From the NCBI GenBank assembly GCA_003313425.1, contig NHZP01000012.1, positions 1,302,001-1,366,000 on the forward strand: a stretch of 64,000 nt of DNA, read 5' to 3'. Position numbers and translations under genes: made by a program. The number at the start of each line of letters is the position of its first letter. The first letter of the stretch is position 1. The notes under the pieces are model-generated. The model did not search any database. It had not been told where the DNA came from and saw only the letters and a list, made by a program, of their open reading frames with translations. Positions 10,753 through 21,755 of this stretch are shown one piece after another. Source of the DNA: Pseudopyrenochaeta lycopersici. Its lineage: Eukaryota; Ascomycota; Dothideomycetes; Pleosporales; Pseudopyrenochaetaceae.

Positions 10753-12837
10753 ATAGGGGTCGGTGGAGTAATCCCTCAGGTTAGAAGTCATGCAGCAGAA
10801 GGTATTCCCCATAATCGTGAATCTTTATTCTTTTTACCAGGCTTCTCGCCTTTCTGCGACGCTATTGTATCGCAAATATCTCTTCCTCGACGTTAAGGAT
10901 GATCAAATACATAAACCTCTAATCGACCACGATGTGTCCAATATACACACCCGGAAGGTCGATAACAGCACCTGCAACGTTCCATCACCATATTTGAACA
11001 GCAAAGCACTAAAGTGACTGATAATGGTAATGGTTTTGGGATGTTCAAATCTCACCGCGGAGGAACTCGTGCCCAGATCATCGGTGAGGAGACAACTCTC
11101 CAAAGCTGAGTTAACATATTAGCGTCGTCTTTTCCATCATATATCTGCACGCCAAGGCTGTTCTGCTTTCCCATCTCGTAAGATCTTTGCAACACAGTCA
11201 ATCTCAAACATGAAACGTCTTTTAGGAGCACCCGCTGTGTCGGCGATGCCCGCCAGCAGCACCAACATTCAGCACTAGTTGAGACGTTCGAGAGCCAGAC
11301 ATCCTCTACTCCGTCAAGTTATAATACTTATGAATATTGTGTTAGCTAGCATGCTCATGATAGAAGAAACAAGGCTGCAAAGGCAAATTATTGGAGCAGG
11401 AGAGTGGTTGTGGTGGGGTAAACGGCGACGTCGAGGCCAGTACAAGATCACACTAGTACGCTTTATGAGTTGGGCGCCGTTGCGCCAATGATACATATTT
11501 ACGCCATGTACTTCGAGCTTGTCGCTATGCTGTTTTGAAGGATATAAACAACTGACCTCCCCAGGATCAAGACAGAATAATGTACAAACGCCTCAACTTG
11601 ATCATTGTCAAAACAGGACATATATCATGCCGGGTCTCGCTTCATCTTGATATTTGTAAGCAGATAACATAACGCTAATCTGAATAGTAAGAAGCTTTGC
11701 AAATCTGAATGTGTATCTGGGCAGAAGCACGAAAGCATGGCTACTACGTAGCTAGTTTGTCTAGCCCTGACATCTTCTCCGTCGATGTAATTCTGAAGAA
11801 CTGTAAAGGGAAGCGGCTCCTCATTCTCGGAATAATGGGCCAGGGGGTGAGCGAGGTATCTTCCAGCTTGTGGATCTGATGCAAGAAGAGTGCACCGAAA
11901 CCTAAACTCTATCTAAATTGGCCCTGTCGTTCGTTACTTGTTATCGTTAGCTTTTCGGCGTTGTCTGGGTCGGCGTCTGCAGCCACTCGCCACCGCTCGG
12001 AAGAAGATCGTATTTTTGAGCGCTGAGACCAACCCAAGCATCTGACAACGCAGCAACAACGCAGCAGATACTTATACACGAGGGCAAGATTGACTTATAG
12101 AAGTAACTACAACGCTGCGAAGTTAAGATATATAGCTACCTTCAAACAATAGAAAAGTCTTATTACCTAGAGATGACAAGACTATTACGTTGTGTTGTTG
12201 TAATGCTGTGTAGAAAAGAAACTTCCGCGGAAAGAGCAATAGGAAGGTGGTCATGGCGCTCAAGAGTACTGATCGTCAGCTGAAAATATGCTTAAAGCTG
12301 TTGAAATCCCAGGCGCAGCCAAGAATTGCGCGGTAAGTAGAGAGGAAAGGAGCTTGCCACTCACCTTACCTGCATATGTTCCTTCAGCTGGTCAGAGTGC
12401 TCCTTCAACCAGGCACTTGATTACTGACTAGCTACCACCCCTTCAACAGAATCGTTTGAAGCACTTACGAAAATCAAAGACCACGATTCCATGGATAGTG
12501 TTGATCGCCATGATCTATAACGCGGATCGTAACGGAAAGTACCATGAGGTACACAGAAGCGAAAAAGTTTCGCTAAAGAGAACCTGTAATTGGTTTCGCT
12601 CAAGTCATGTGAGATCAACCAATAATTGTGTCTCCTCAAACCAGCAACCTGGACGCCATATGCAGATTGGCGCTTTCAGCTCATCTCTTGGTATGGGTAC
12701 CCCATTCTGGGCGCAATTGTCATAGCGTTCTCGCTCAGTATTCAAGGATGGAAATGCCCAGCGAAAATTGAAGAGATTTAACCTCCCAAAGTATTTTCCG
12801 GTCCTCCAAGCAATTGGGTTACTCGCTGTTCAGCACT
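10753..12837. other. 2.1 kb gene-poor stretch
   Basis: No open frame exceeds 90 codons with any recognisable feature. Parts (about 12060-12200) are AT-rich. It contains the 3' region of the rhamnosidase gene and the promoter of the secreted-protein gene that starts at 12838. I see no transposase, long repeat or RNA gene. Confidence 0.5.
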
Positions 12838-13523
12838 ATGTATATATACAACCTTGTAACCCTCTTGTCGTTCACGGCAGCGGTGGTATCAAGTCCTGCA
12901 CCCAACAACCTCAAAGGCGGTGCACCTAATTGCAAGGCGGTCACTAAGGTGTTGTCGGTTCTCAAACCTCTTGGAGCTCCAGCGACGTCGTTCTGTCGTT
13001 CATACCTCAAAATCCCCGCTACCATAACAACGACTACTACTGCTGCCCCCAGTGTTGTGTATGCTCACTGTTACCCTTAAGCTTGTTATGCCAAGCTGAC
13101 GTCGCTTTAGTACCACCGCAATCTCAACGGTGACTATAGAGGATATTCAACAGGAGTGCCCTGTCGTAACAGTCAAACGCGAGGAGCCCGCCGCAATTGA
13201 CAAACGCGGCAACTTTCCCGGTCTTGCTCTTTTTCCCCCATCGCAGCTATCAGCCGGGTGCAGTTGTCTTAGCCTAGGTCCCAAGACTACAGCTACACGT
13301 ACATTTACGCCTCCTCCTTCGGTATGTATCTCAATTAATAGGCGACTATAAACTAACAGAGGTTCCCCAGACGGTCACGATCATCGCTACAACAACGGCT
13401 TGTATTACCTGTACCCCTGGCGGGCTTGAGTGCACGTTCCCTCGTCCTGACTTGTGCTGTGGACAAACTTGCGTCCGAGTTCTGCCTCCAATTCCAGGAG
13501 GTCCAGAAGCAACCTGTCTCTAA
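12838..13523 (+). CDS. Cysteine-rich secreted protein with Kex2-like site
   Basis: Three exons, 12838-13058, 13111-13321 and 13371-13523, join in frame to 194 residues. Both introns are short (52 and 49 nt) with GTATG donors, GCTGAC or ACTAAC branch points and TTTAG or CCCAG acceptors. Residues 1 to about 19 form a signal peptide (MYIYNLVTLLSF...VVSS). Then comes a segment with two cysteines about 20 residues apart (NCKAVTKVLSVL ... SFCRSYLKIP), followed by a Thr-rich run, a pattern I know from the N-termini of many secreted ascomycete proteins. A dibasic AIDKR site at 102-106 suggests propeptide removal. The remaining cysteines lie in ECPV, GCSC, ACITC, LECTF, LCCGQTC and TCL, giving 12 in total. 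Such proteins act outside the cell as wall-associated or effector-like products, but no specific function can be given. The gene is easy to miss because each exon alone is a short frame. Confidence 0.8.
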
Positions 13524-14736
13524 TCCCAATGTATCTGTACTGTCCTGTCTCAACAAGCATAAATCCTGGGCTCGGTATCTCCACAACTTTCCCGGTATAG
13601 ATAACTGGGATACTATTATATACAATAAATGCCTCTGGCGCAGAGTTGTCCGAGGCAATATGCTCTTGGCTCGTGCTTGTAATGGAGACGAATGTTGATT
13701 CCTTATTTAGTTGTAACTCCTCACTCTTGTACAGTATCGACCACAATGTGCTCATCCTTGCGCAGAGTGTCCTAACATTCTAATTATCGGCGAAGATTGT
13801 GTCATGCAAGTTACGATTCAGGGAATGCGTTTTAAGGACCTAATTAGAGTGTGGCAAGATGTAATGTAAGAACACTTTGGACATCGCGAAATAGAGCATC
13901 GCTAAGCTTGGATGTGACAGCTATTTGCGCAATATTTCTGAAATTTTCTCAGCTACATCAATGGTTAGATTCCGCCGCCTGCTTAAGCCGATAAATCTAC
14001 TAGTCGCGAATCTTAGTTTACAAATATAGTGGCTGTCAAAATGGATTGCTACGAGGAGATTAATGAAGAGTCAAGTAATTACACGATCAAAATAATTACG
14101 GCCACAACGTTACTTGTGCATTCAGTCGTTTGCTCTTGATTTGTTGATTCAATAGAGAGACTGAAACTAGGTTCGCCGATAATTATTAGAGAGAAGTTAC
14201 ATTGGCGTTGAAGCTCAGAGAAGCCAAGGGTGTGCACCAACTCAAAGTGGCAAGCGCAACTTTCGGCTCATCATCGGCCCGCATACCTTAGCCCCCAAAT
14301 CCCAACTTTTTCTCTCATCCTTCCATTTTCTTAACATTCTCACCTAACATCAGCAACCTCCCAGACTCTGATAGTGAGCAGTTTGAATGAGCAGCTTCAT
14401 GTCGGCTGCCTCAATATTTGCTTTCCTGAGGTTCTTACCATCTGTCGGTGCACCTCCTATAAACAGATTGGCTCTTTCGAAGACTCGGCGATTCGCTACT
14501 CCTCCACGATCACGAGTTCAATTTGTAGCCTAGAAGAAGCCCCACGACCTGCCAAGGTCATCCCACTCGTGTTGCAGTGTCTGAGCGAAAGCCACGACGA
14601 CTTTGCGTCTAATTGTTGGGAGACATGCCGTCCTCTGAAATCTTTCATTTATTTTAAACTTGATTATGAACCTCATTGTAGAGGCTATGCATATATATGT
14701 GTAATGTTTTGGTATAATAACTGCACGAAGATATTA
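13524..14736. other. 1.2 kb AT-rich intergenic stretch
   Basis: AT-rich, especially 13780-14200, with no coding signal I can support. Its right end is the 3' flank of GET1. The 202-codon + strand frame at 14374-14982 runs into the GET1 last exon antisense and is treated as a shadow. Confidence 0.5.
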
Positions 14737-15494
14737 TCACAGCTCCTTCTGCCCGGCACCACCAGTCTTCTGATCCGCTCCAAACGCCATGGGCTCTTCC
14801 TTAGCCGGAACAGGGACCGGCTTCTTCATGATCAATACCCACATTGCCGCAAGTGCATCTGCCACCAGTGCGATCATACTCGCGCATGCAATGCCCCACA
14901 CGTTGATGCTCACGCTGCCCAGCGGTGCCCGTGGAAAGCTCAATATCCATTCAGCGTAGTATGGTACCCAACCCGCCGGTAGCCAGAACATTGGTGATTT
15001 CGCAAACCAGAATTGTAGGACGAAGCGGAGCCCTTGGGTACCGAGCCAGCGGAGCGTCGAGACTGCGGATGTGAATGTAGCTTGATGGGTGCGAAGGGAG
15101 CCATCTATGATAGACATGTCAGCCGCGTTGTCAGCAGAGGCATAGAACCGGTGGCTCACCTAGTTTCTGATATTCCGCCATGGCTTTGTTGTGCTGCCTA
15201 TCCAGCTTCGCCCATTTTGAGAAGTTGTCTTGGGGCGACGTGTTCCCAAGTTCGCGCTTCAAGCGGACAATCTCCTTCTTGAGACCTTGAACCTTTCGCG
15301 CGGAGCCAGATGTAGGAGTTGGGAGCTTATTGTAAAGTATCCATAACTACAATTTGATCAATATGTGTTCCTTAGACGCTTGGTAGTAATGCGGGAGCGG
15401 GGCATACCAGCTCATTCACTGTGGAGGCGCCCACGGTGTTAATTATGTGAAGCACGAGCTGTAGGACGAAGACTACGAGAAGTAGGGATGGCAT
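14737..15494 (-). CDS. get1: GET complex subunit GET1 (tail-anchored protein insertion receptor)
   Basis: Three exons, 15494-15408, 15346-15160 and 15104-14737, join to 213 residues, the usual size for fungal Get1. Introns are 61 and 55 nt. The protein opens with a hydrophobic segment ([20 protein letters not shown]). A basic coiled-coil region follows (around [12 protein letters not shown], then [16 protein letters not shown]), which is the part that contacts the Get3 ATPase. It ends in a membrane domain carrying [39 protein letters not shown], shown here only as the region at about 115-155, and a last hydrophobic segment near 160-185. With Get2 it forms the ER receptor that accepts tail-anchored proteins from Get3. 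It is divergent from the PTAR1-like gene, with 227 bases between start codons. Confidence 0.93.
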
Positions 15495-15721
15495 GGCTGC
15501 GAGGCGTGGAGGTCGTCGTTGTATGGGGTGTTTTTCAACGCATGGCGTGGTAGAGAGAGGAATTAATTATGTCATATGGTGAGTTTGGCCTCACCAACCA
15601 TGGAGCTAGTTCTTGAGGCCCAAGCGTCATGGGCCTTTCCCACGCAGCCGATATCTCAGCCCACCACTTCACGTTTGAGGGGCAACTTTTCGCATCGAAA
15701 TAATGAAATCGAATTTCCATC
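15495..15721. promoter_or_regulatory. Divergent promoter between get1 and the PTAR1-like gene
   Basis: Only 227 bases separate the two start codons on opposite strands, so both promoters must lie here or overlap the 5' UTRs. No specific factor site is identifiable by eye. Confidence 0.6.
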
Positions 15722-16747
15722 ATGGCATCCAAAGACCTTTCGCCTGCTGGGTTACAAAAGCAGGCTTATGAGACATTGCGAAACTACTTCCAAGAGCACA
15801 AAGACGATATTGTGGAAGTTGAGATATTACCACCTGCAATCCAGCCGCCTAGCGGAATCTTGATGCAAGACGGCCTGTGTCTTGGTATTCCGAAGAAGAT
15901 CCTCGCTCTGGCCTATGTGGAAGCTCGGCAAACATTCTTCGAGAACAGAAAAGATTGTAGCTCTATAGCTCTGGAAGCGACAGAAGTGATGCTACTCTTC
16001 GATCCAGAGCATATTACAGCTGCAAACTTTCGCAAGCGAAGACTACTCTTGTTAGGGGCTAAGATTGGACCTCAAAGCCGAGCAGAGCATCATCGAGCGT
16101 TACGACAAGAGCTCTGTTTTGTGAATAGTATTCTTACCTCACCTCTACACCGCCAGTCTAAGTCACCCACTTTATGGCATCACCGGCTGTTCATAATGAG
16201 TCCTTTGATGCTTCTTGAGTTGAAAGACGCATCCGAGGGTCAGAAAGCCGCCTTTTGGCGTGCCGAGCTCGCTGCCGTGTGCAAGTCTGGGCAACAACAT
16301 CCGAAGAATTATTACGCCTGGCAGTACGCTCGCCGGCTTATGCAGAGCATCCAGATTCCTGGCATTAATGATGAGTTTGCGCATTCTGTCAAAGCTTGGT
16401 GCTGCAAACATCCGAGCGACATCTCTGGTTGGTCTTTCCTTCTTTTTCTGGTTCCTGGTTTGCAGCCTGTATCGAAGAGACAGGATCTCGTGAGAGATGT
16501 ATTGAACTACGCTATTAGTCTGCGAATGGAACAAGAGTCCTTATGGATTTTCGTCCGGATGGCTCTGACGCAGGACATGCTGGGTGAAGGACGCCTGGAG
16601 CTCTGCCAGATGCTCCAAGTCTACAGCAAAGACCTTGAAAATGCCGAAAGAAAACCTGCGATATTAGAAAGAGTGACCAAGACCCTACTTTGGATCCACT
16701 CTCAGTCAGAGCATGGTACCATGGAGAATTCGTCTGGCTCGAGTTGA
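15722..16747 (+). CDS. Protein prenyltransferase alpha-subunit-repeat protein, PTAR1/Ecm9-like
   Basis: A single-exon frame of 341 residues starting at the first ATG. It shows the repeated helical Trp-containing motifs of prenyltransferase alpha subunits: LWHHRLFIM near 150, NYYAWQYARRLM near 195, SGWSFLLFL near 235 and SLWIFVRMAL near 272. These are preceded by PEHITAANFRKRR near 100, the usual first repeat. The length and repeat spacing fit the PTAR1/Ecm9 branch better than classical FTase/GGTase alpha subunits. Human PTAR1 acts as an alpha subunit of a third geranylgeranyltransferase for the Ykt6 SNARE. That role is known for the family and only inferred here. Its 3' end meets the next gene tail to tail with 34 bases between stop codons, so the transcripts probably overlap. 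Confidence 0.78.
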   Translation: MASKDLSPAGLQKQAYETLRNYFQEHKDDIVEVEILPPAIQPPSGILMQDGLCLGIPKKILALAYVEARQTFFENRKDCSSIALEATEVMLLFDPEHITAANFRKRRLLLLGAKIGPQSRAEHHRALRQELCFVNSILTSPLHRQSKSPTLWHHRLFIMSPLMLLELKDASEGQKAAFWRAELAAVCKSGQQHPKNYYAWQYARRLMQSIQIPGINDEFAHSVKAWCCKHPSDISGWSFLLFLVPGLQPVSKRQDLVRDVLNYAISLRMEQESLWIFVRMALTQDMLGEGRLELCQMLQVYSKDLENAERKPAILERVTKTLLWIHSQSEHGTMENSSGSS

Positions 16748-16781
16748 TTACTGGTGCCGGCCAGTATATTGCATTACTTTT

Positions 16782-17952
16782 CTACATTGAAGCTATCGCA
16801 ACAGCCATTACACCCTTTACATCTACCCAGAATCGATTGACTGGGTGTCTTAAGAAGTTAGGGTCGAAGGACCGTGCTGGGGTTTTACCATCAAATCCAG
16901 CCGCCACCCGCTTCAACATCCGGTTCACCGGGCGCCACGTGTTTGTTCCTTGTTCTGATATATTTACATTCGACTGTGCTTCAACGTCTGGAGGAACTTT
17001 TGGTGGCTGGTCAGCTATCTGATAGCCTTCGGTATCTTGCCTCCAAAAATCCGACTGGAGAGGACTCGATGTGACAGATGCTCTATCCGACGAAGGTGAC
17101 CTAACTTGTTGTTGCGAGCCATCCTCTACTGTCCGGACAATTGCTGTTGACACCTGTATCGACTCTGAGACAGAGTCCTCCACGCATAGTGCTTGATATT
17201 GCGACCCAGGCTCATACATGGTCAAAATCTTGCTCTTGGCCAGCAGCTTCATAGTCGACTCTCGCTCGAATCGATAACGTTGCGTGTTTGGATTTTCTAA
17301 GTTTGTGTATGGCTTCAGGAGCGACCAATCAATCTTGTAAACGTGCCGTATATTTACATACGAGTCCCAGCGTAGAGTCGCTCCGTCCGCCAAATCGAGC
17401 GTAGGAAATCGTTTCTTAGTCTTTTTCGATAAAGCATCTGGATGATCTGGCGTAGGCGATATCGGTAGGTACCATGAGCGGCGGCTGGCGTGGAACTCGT
17501 TCGGCTTGTTGTATAGTTGATCGAGCTTCTTGCCTTGCAAAGATGTTATCTAGAAAATATCAATGTACGCTCTTTTACTGAGATCGGGTAGTATACTGAC
17601 AAGGTGAAAGTGAACTACATGAATCTCCTCCGCTGGTTTTGATATCACCACGACCGGGTGATTATATATGCCTTCGTCAACGGCGCCCTTCCCATGTGCT
17701 CTCCTCACCGCACGCTCTGGCAGTTCTTCCTTTAACGGCAACCTAAATGAGAAGGTATTAAATCAGTGGGTCCCTCACATATAGTTTGAACAAGGACACT
17801 ACGAACCAAAAGATGCGACCTTGGGCGACATCTCCACTGTCAGTTATACTTCCGATTCTCTCTGTGGAGATTTTTGGGAAAGAAGGAGATGTAATGTAGT
17901 CCTCAGTTGTATGATGGACATGCGAAGGACTCTGTAAGTGGGAGAACGCCAT
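16782..17952 (-). CDS. Conserved-looking protein of unknown function
   Basis: Three exons, 17952-17807, 17742-17601 and 17549-16782, join in frame to 351 residues. Introns are 64 and 51 nt, with GTTCGT and GTCAGT donors and TTTAG and TTCTAG acceptors. The first half is compact and probably folded: GRIFWLPLKEEL at about 45-56, YNHPVVVISKP at about 75-85, ITSLQGKKL across the second intron, and SYVNIRHVYKIDW at about 155-167. The second half is Ser/Gln-rich and likely disordered, and the C-terminus ends in a hydrophobic VMAVAIASM. There is no signal peptide. I do not recognise the family. The clean splicing and the conserved-looking HPVVV core make a real gene likely. Confidence 0.72.
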
Positions 17953-19467
17953 TGCACTTCGCGATGAACTACAATGTTACGACAATGGCACCAAGACTGT
18001 TCGCATGTCTTATACATTCGCCACCTCGCCTCTGAATACGCGTCAAGTCATAACATGTCATACAACATGCACCTCTACGCAACTGAACAGTCACCTTGGG
18101 CCAGCAACGTCACAGTGCCACTTAGGCGTACCTGAGCCTCAAATCCAGCTTGCACATGGCTAACTTGAGCCTCCACCCCGCATATCCACCCGGACCCCCT
18201 TCGCTAACTTGACGATTGTAGTATAAAAACAACGGGTCGGCACCAAATTGTCAGCTACGGCGTACCCGACATCCATCAGCCATCCGTGGCTGCTGATCCA
18301 ATGAAGTGATGTATAAATAGCTAGCTCGAAATTGTCGTGGCGAAGTACTGTGGCGATGCAATCAATCGGCCCGTCATTGGTCAGATGACAAGCCAAGAGG
18401 CTGTGAACATGGGTCAACATCGACCCGGTTTGCATCCACAGCTTCATATGCGCGCGACCGACAGAAAGAAGCAATAGGGCAACGACCGTTCTCGAGTCGC
18501 CCACTTCGTAGTGCATAAAGACATGGGGTTGCACATGCGGAATGAGGACGCAACGCGGCGTCTCCAAAGTGCCTTGCGGTGTTTCGTAGAGGCCGAAGCC
18601 CTGGCGGACTTCGTCTTGTCCACATGCAATTTCGAATCTTGGACGGGCAAAGTCAGAACTGTAACTTGGCATTGTGTCGCATAGGCCGATAGAACTTACA
18701 CGTCTTTGAGGCAAAGCCTTCCGTATCACTGCTCCATGACGCACATCAAGTGCATGGCAATTTAAGGACGCGCAACTCCCAGAAGGTCCGAAAATCATTG
18801 TTCTCGGCCCCTCAAAGGTAGCTTGACAGTGCTCAAGCCATCTTGAATATCATACATGTTCCCGGATTTATTGGCTCCGCCTCTTTAACGTGTCATTCTC
18901 GCAGAAACGTCACGAGTTACAAATATCACTAAAACGATAACTACAATATCTCTCCCGGCTTGAGAACCCGCAAGTGCTTGCACACTTTGCTTGTCTGTCT
19001 TCAAGAGTGGAAAGCAACTAGAGAGTGCGCGAAGAGTACAACATCCTCGAGAGCAATAATTTATCACTCAAAAAAGACGTCAATAGATGGCCTTTCCAGT
19101 GCATGGTTTCTGTAGTGCGACATTGTTTTTGTGTGGATCATTTTCTGCATTTGAAGGCCATAACAATAGCCCCGCTCTCGTTCCTTTCAGCGGCCTGGGT
19201 AGGTATCATTCGGAATACCTAGCATGGCGCGGTGCCCTTTTATGCAAATGGCGTCCAAGTATAGATAAAGATTAACTTATCTCCTCGGGTACATTCTAGA
19301 CACACTCTGAAGAGATCAGACTATGGATTCTTTATTTCCGACGCATGATTTTGCTAGCTTAGAACCGGGTATTATTGAAGAAGGTAGGCGAATAACTCTT
19401 GTATTTCTCTCTCAACTCATAAATCTATACCTGATCAGACTCGCAGATATTCTGGACTGCGAGCGTG
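17953..19467. other. Intergenic stretch with one doubtful ORF
   Basis: The left part is the promoter of the 351-residue gene. The middle holds the doubtful 212-codon frame described separately. Bases 18800-19467 are AT-rich and hold nothing I can name. Confidence 0.5.
18160..18798 (-). CDS. Doubtful orphan ORF, 212 codons
   Basis: An uninterrupted ATG-started frame encodes 212 residues with several Cys and His but no recognisable domain, signal peptide or membrane segment. Other frames on the same strand are also open for 60-80 codons here, so the length could be chance in locally GC-richer DNA. It is listed because it begins with ATG and is intron-free. Transcription or a homologue would be needed to keep it. 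Confidence 0.25.
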   Translation of the reverse strand: MIFGPSGSCASLNCHALDVRHGAVIRKALPQRRVSSIGLCDTMPSYSSDFARPRFEIACGQDEVRQGFGLYETPQGTLETPRCVLIPHVQPHVFMHYEVGDSRTVVALLLLSVGRAHMKLWMQTGSMLTHVHSLLACHLTNDGPIDCIATVLRHDNFELAIYTSLHWISSHGWLMDVGYAVADNLVPTRCFYTTIVKLAKGVRVDMRGGGSS

Positions 19468-20526
19468 TCATTTCCATAATTTGATGACCTTGCCGCCTAA
19501 TTCGGACGCAATAATACTCAGCCGCTTGCTTTGGCGTTTCTCTCTCCTAGTCGTCTTTGTGTTGGCAATTGAGCTGTCGCAGCCAAGTCTTGGCTCAACA
19601 GCCCGCAACTCAAGCTTGTACATCTCTACTCTTACCCCAAGGTTCTGTAGATTTGCTATGGGATGAGCAACCTCCTTGTCCCATAAATCCATTCTTACCT
19701 CCTCGCTGTTTGGGCCGTAGCTCTTTTGATTGTAATTCTTGAAGCGGTCGCCCGCGACATGGCTAGCCCATTGGAAAATCATGACCAGACTTTCCCTATC
19801 TCGGTCCTCGAGCTGCTGATCCTCCTCGTGATTGGGATCAGTTACCTTTTGCCTTTCATTTCCGTTTTGACTCAAGCTAAGCAGAGACGGTGAATTTAAC
19901 GTTGTTGATCTTGTAGAAAGAGATGATGATCTTGAATTGAGATGGCTAACTTCAGTCCATGCCCGGAATTCTCGAACGAGGTCACCAGGTCGACAGAAGG
20001 CGGCTGATGCATGGCTCTGGAGTTTTGATGTAAGAGATGAACGTCTGGGATCCCAGCCGAATTGTCTACCAATGGCAATGGCAGCATCGGAGTTACGTCC
20101 ATGCAGCTGGACGATATCGCAAGCTACGCGGTCTTTAGATGATGGCATGGCAAGAGACATAATAGCTAAGTCCAGGCACATGTGATGTATGTTGGGTGGG
20201 CTAGCCAAATGCTCAGTAATGTTGTGGAACAGTGGTGACGAGGCAGCCCCGCATGCTTCTCGCACCGTTGTAACAACCACAGCAGTCCTTGAGTCTGTTA
20301 AACATGGTGACCAAATGGTGAATGTTGATGGATTAGATATGGACTCTTCATTGTCGACGATGTTGTTAAGCAATGTGTTGAGTGCAGCATATGCCTTCGA
20401 TTGTGTGTGTAAAATAGGAAGTTTGAAAGTAAGCGTGACGATACAAACATCAAGCTGAGAGGAGGGTGACGGCAAGGCGGTAACAGCCTCGTTTCGGTAG
20501 CTGCATGTATGACAATTCGATGCCAT
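19468..20526 (-). CDS. Protein of unknown function, 352 residues
   Basis: A single exon. The frame is open further upstream to 20772, but that upstream part looks non-coding, so the ATG at 20526 (MASNCHTCSY) is chosen. The N-terminal two thirds, about 20-190, looks folded with alternating hydrophobic strands (LDVCIVTLTFKLPIL, AVVVTTVREAC). A Ser-rich linker follows near 205-240. The C-terminus is charged and helical (DRESLVMIFQWASHVAGDRFKNYN, then MYKLELRAVEP) and ends in a basic Lys/Arg segment. No signal peptide or membrane segment is seen. I do not recognise the family. Confidence 0.6.
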   Translation of the reverse strand: MASNCHTCSYRNEAVTALPSPSSQLDVCIVTLTFKLPILHTQSKAYAALNTLLNNIVDNEESISNPSTFTIWSPCLTDSRTAVVVTTVREACGAASSPLFHNITEHLASPPNIHHMCLDLAIMSLAMPSSKDRVACDIVQLHGRNSDAAIAIGRQFGWDPRRSSLTSKLQSHASAAFCRPGDLVREFRAWTEVSHLNSRSSSLSTRSTTLNSPSLLSLSQNGNERQKVTDPNHEEDQQLEDRDRESLVMIFQWASHVAGDRFKNYNQKSYGPNSEEVRMDLWDKEVAHPIANLQNLGVRVEMYKLELRAVEPRLGCDSSIANTKTTRREKRQSKRLSIIASELGGKVIKLWK

Positions 20527-21755
20527 AGAGCCCGTTATAGTCGCGATAAAGCGTTGAATGACGTCACAGACTGGATGATGAAGCTGACTTCTGGCCGTGG
20601 TTCGTTCTAAGAGAAAAGTCTTCCTTGTACAGATACAAGGCAAATTTACTGAATATGAAGCCCAATTTTTGAGGTTCGATTGTCTTGAAGCCAAAATGAG
20701 CGGAACGAGGCAATGAAGTGGTACTGGAAGACACGAATGGTGACAAAGCGAGTGGCGGAGGGAATGATACACAGATGCCGGTGCAATAGATGGAGGAGGT
20801 ACGCGTCAAACGTCGTGGCAGATGTGTAAAATATGACTTGTTTAGGTGAATCCAGTAGAGGCAGTGGGTTGGGCGTGAAGGAGCTTGCACCCTGTAAGCT
20901 TGCACTGCCCCCCTCAGCCGAATCCTGTTTCCTAAAAAATTGACAGGTGACTGTGGTCATTTATAGCAAGCGAGAACAAGAAGTACGCACTATTGTTTCA
21001 TATGTTTAACCCGTTGAAGGATGCAAATGCTGACGTGCGGTGCTTTCATTACTCCACACTTGAAAATGGTCAACATATCGAGGAGAGGGCACTGGACATA
21101 GCAGCGAGTACAACAGACCCGATTCAAATGGACGTGCCACACGGATAAAAATTACACATGACTCGAGAAGCAATCAAAGACTCGATATGAGCTAGGTTTT
21201 GAATCTGTTTGAAGAAGGCTGTGACGATTCACCGGCATTCACGAGTACGTCAGGGTACTATGACTAAAAAGGTAAGGTGCTCCCACGCCCCAACTGAACA
21301 TGGCATTTCCGCTAATATGCTTTACGAGGCACGCTTCCATGGTAGATTTTGTCTCATCGCTAATGTACAGCCACTCTGGCACTCATTAAACTCGTTGATG
21401 GGCTCGAGCTCAATCTTTTGTAACAGCGACGTTGATATGAACCTTGGAGATAACTTCACAGCACTTCTTGAGGCGATCTTCAGCAGAGTGACCACCCTGT
21501 AAATCACTATTCTAATATTAATCTACGATGCGAAGCCGTAAAAGAATTTATATGGAGTCGGAATTTTGAACTAAGCGGACAAAGAACATCTCTTAGCCAG
21601 TGCCATTTCCAGGTATGCCGCAAACAGCAGCATAAAGCATCCAGACAACCGTTATATTTCAAGACCTTTCTTTGTGTAGTTCTACATTATATAATATATT
21701 TCCTGATTCTTCCGACCACGTAGAACCATCACGCACCTATCACTGCAGCTCCACC
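20527..21755. other. Divergent intergenic stretch
   Basis: It separates two divergently transcribed unknown genes. Open frames on the minus strand at 20564-20960 read through from the 5' side of the left gene and look like UTR or chance. Nothing else is recognisable. Confidence 0.45.

Noticed and set aside
14374..14982. 202-codon + strand open frame
   Set aside because: It overlaps the GET1 last exon antisense, has no domain, and GET1 itself is certain.
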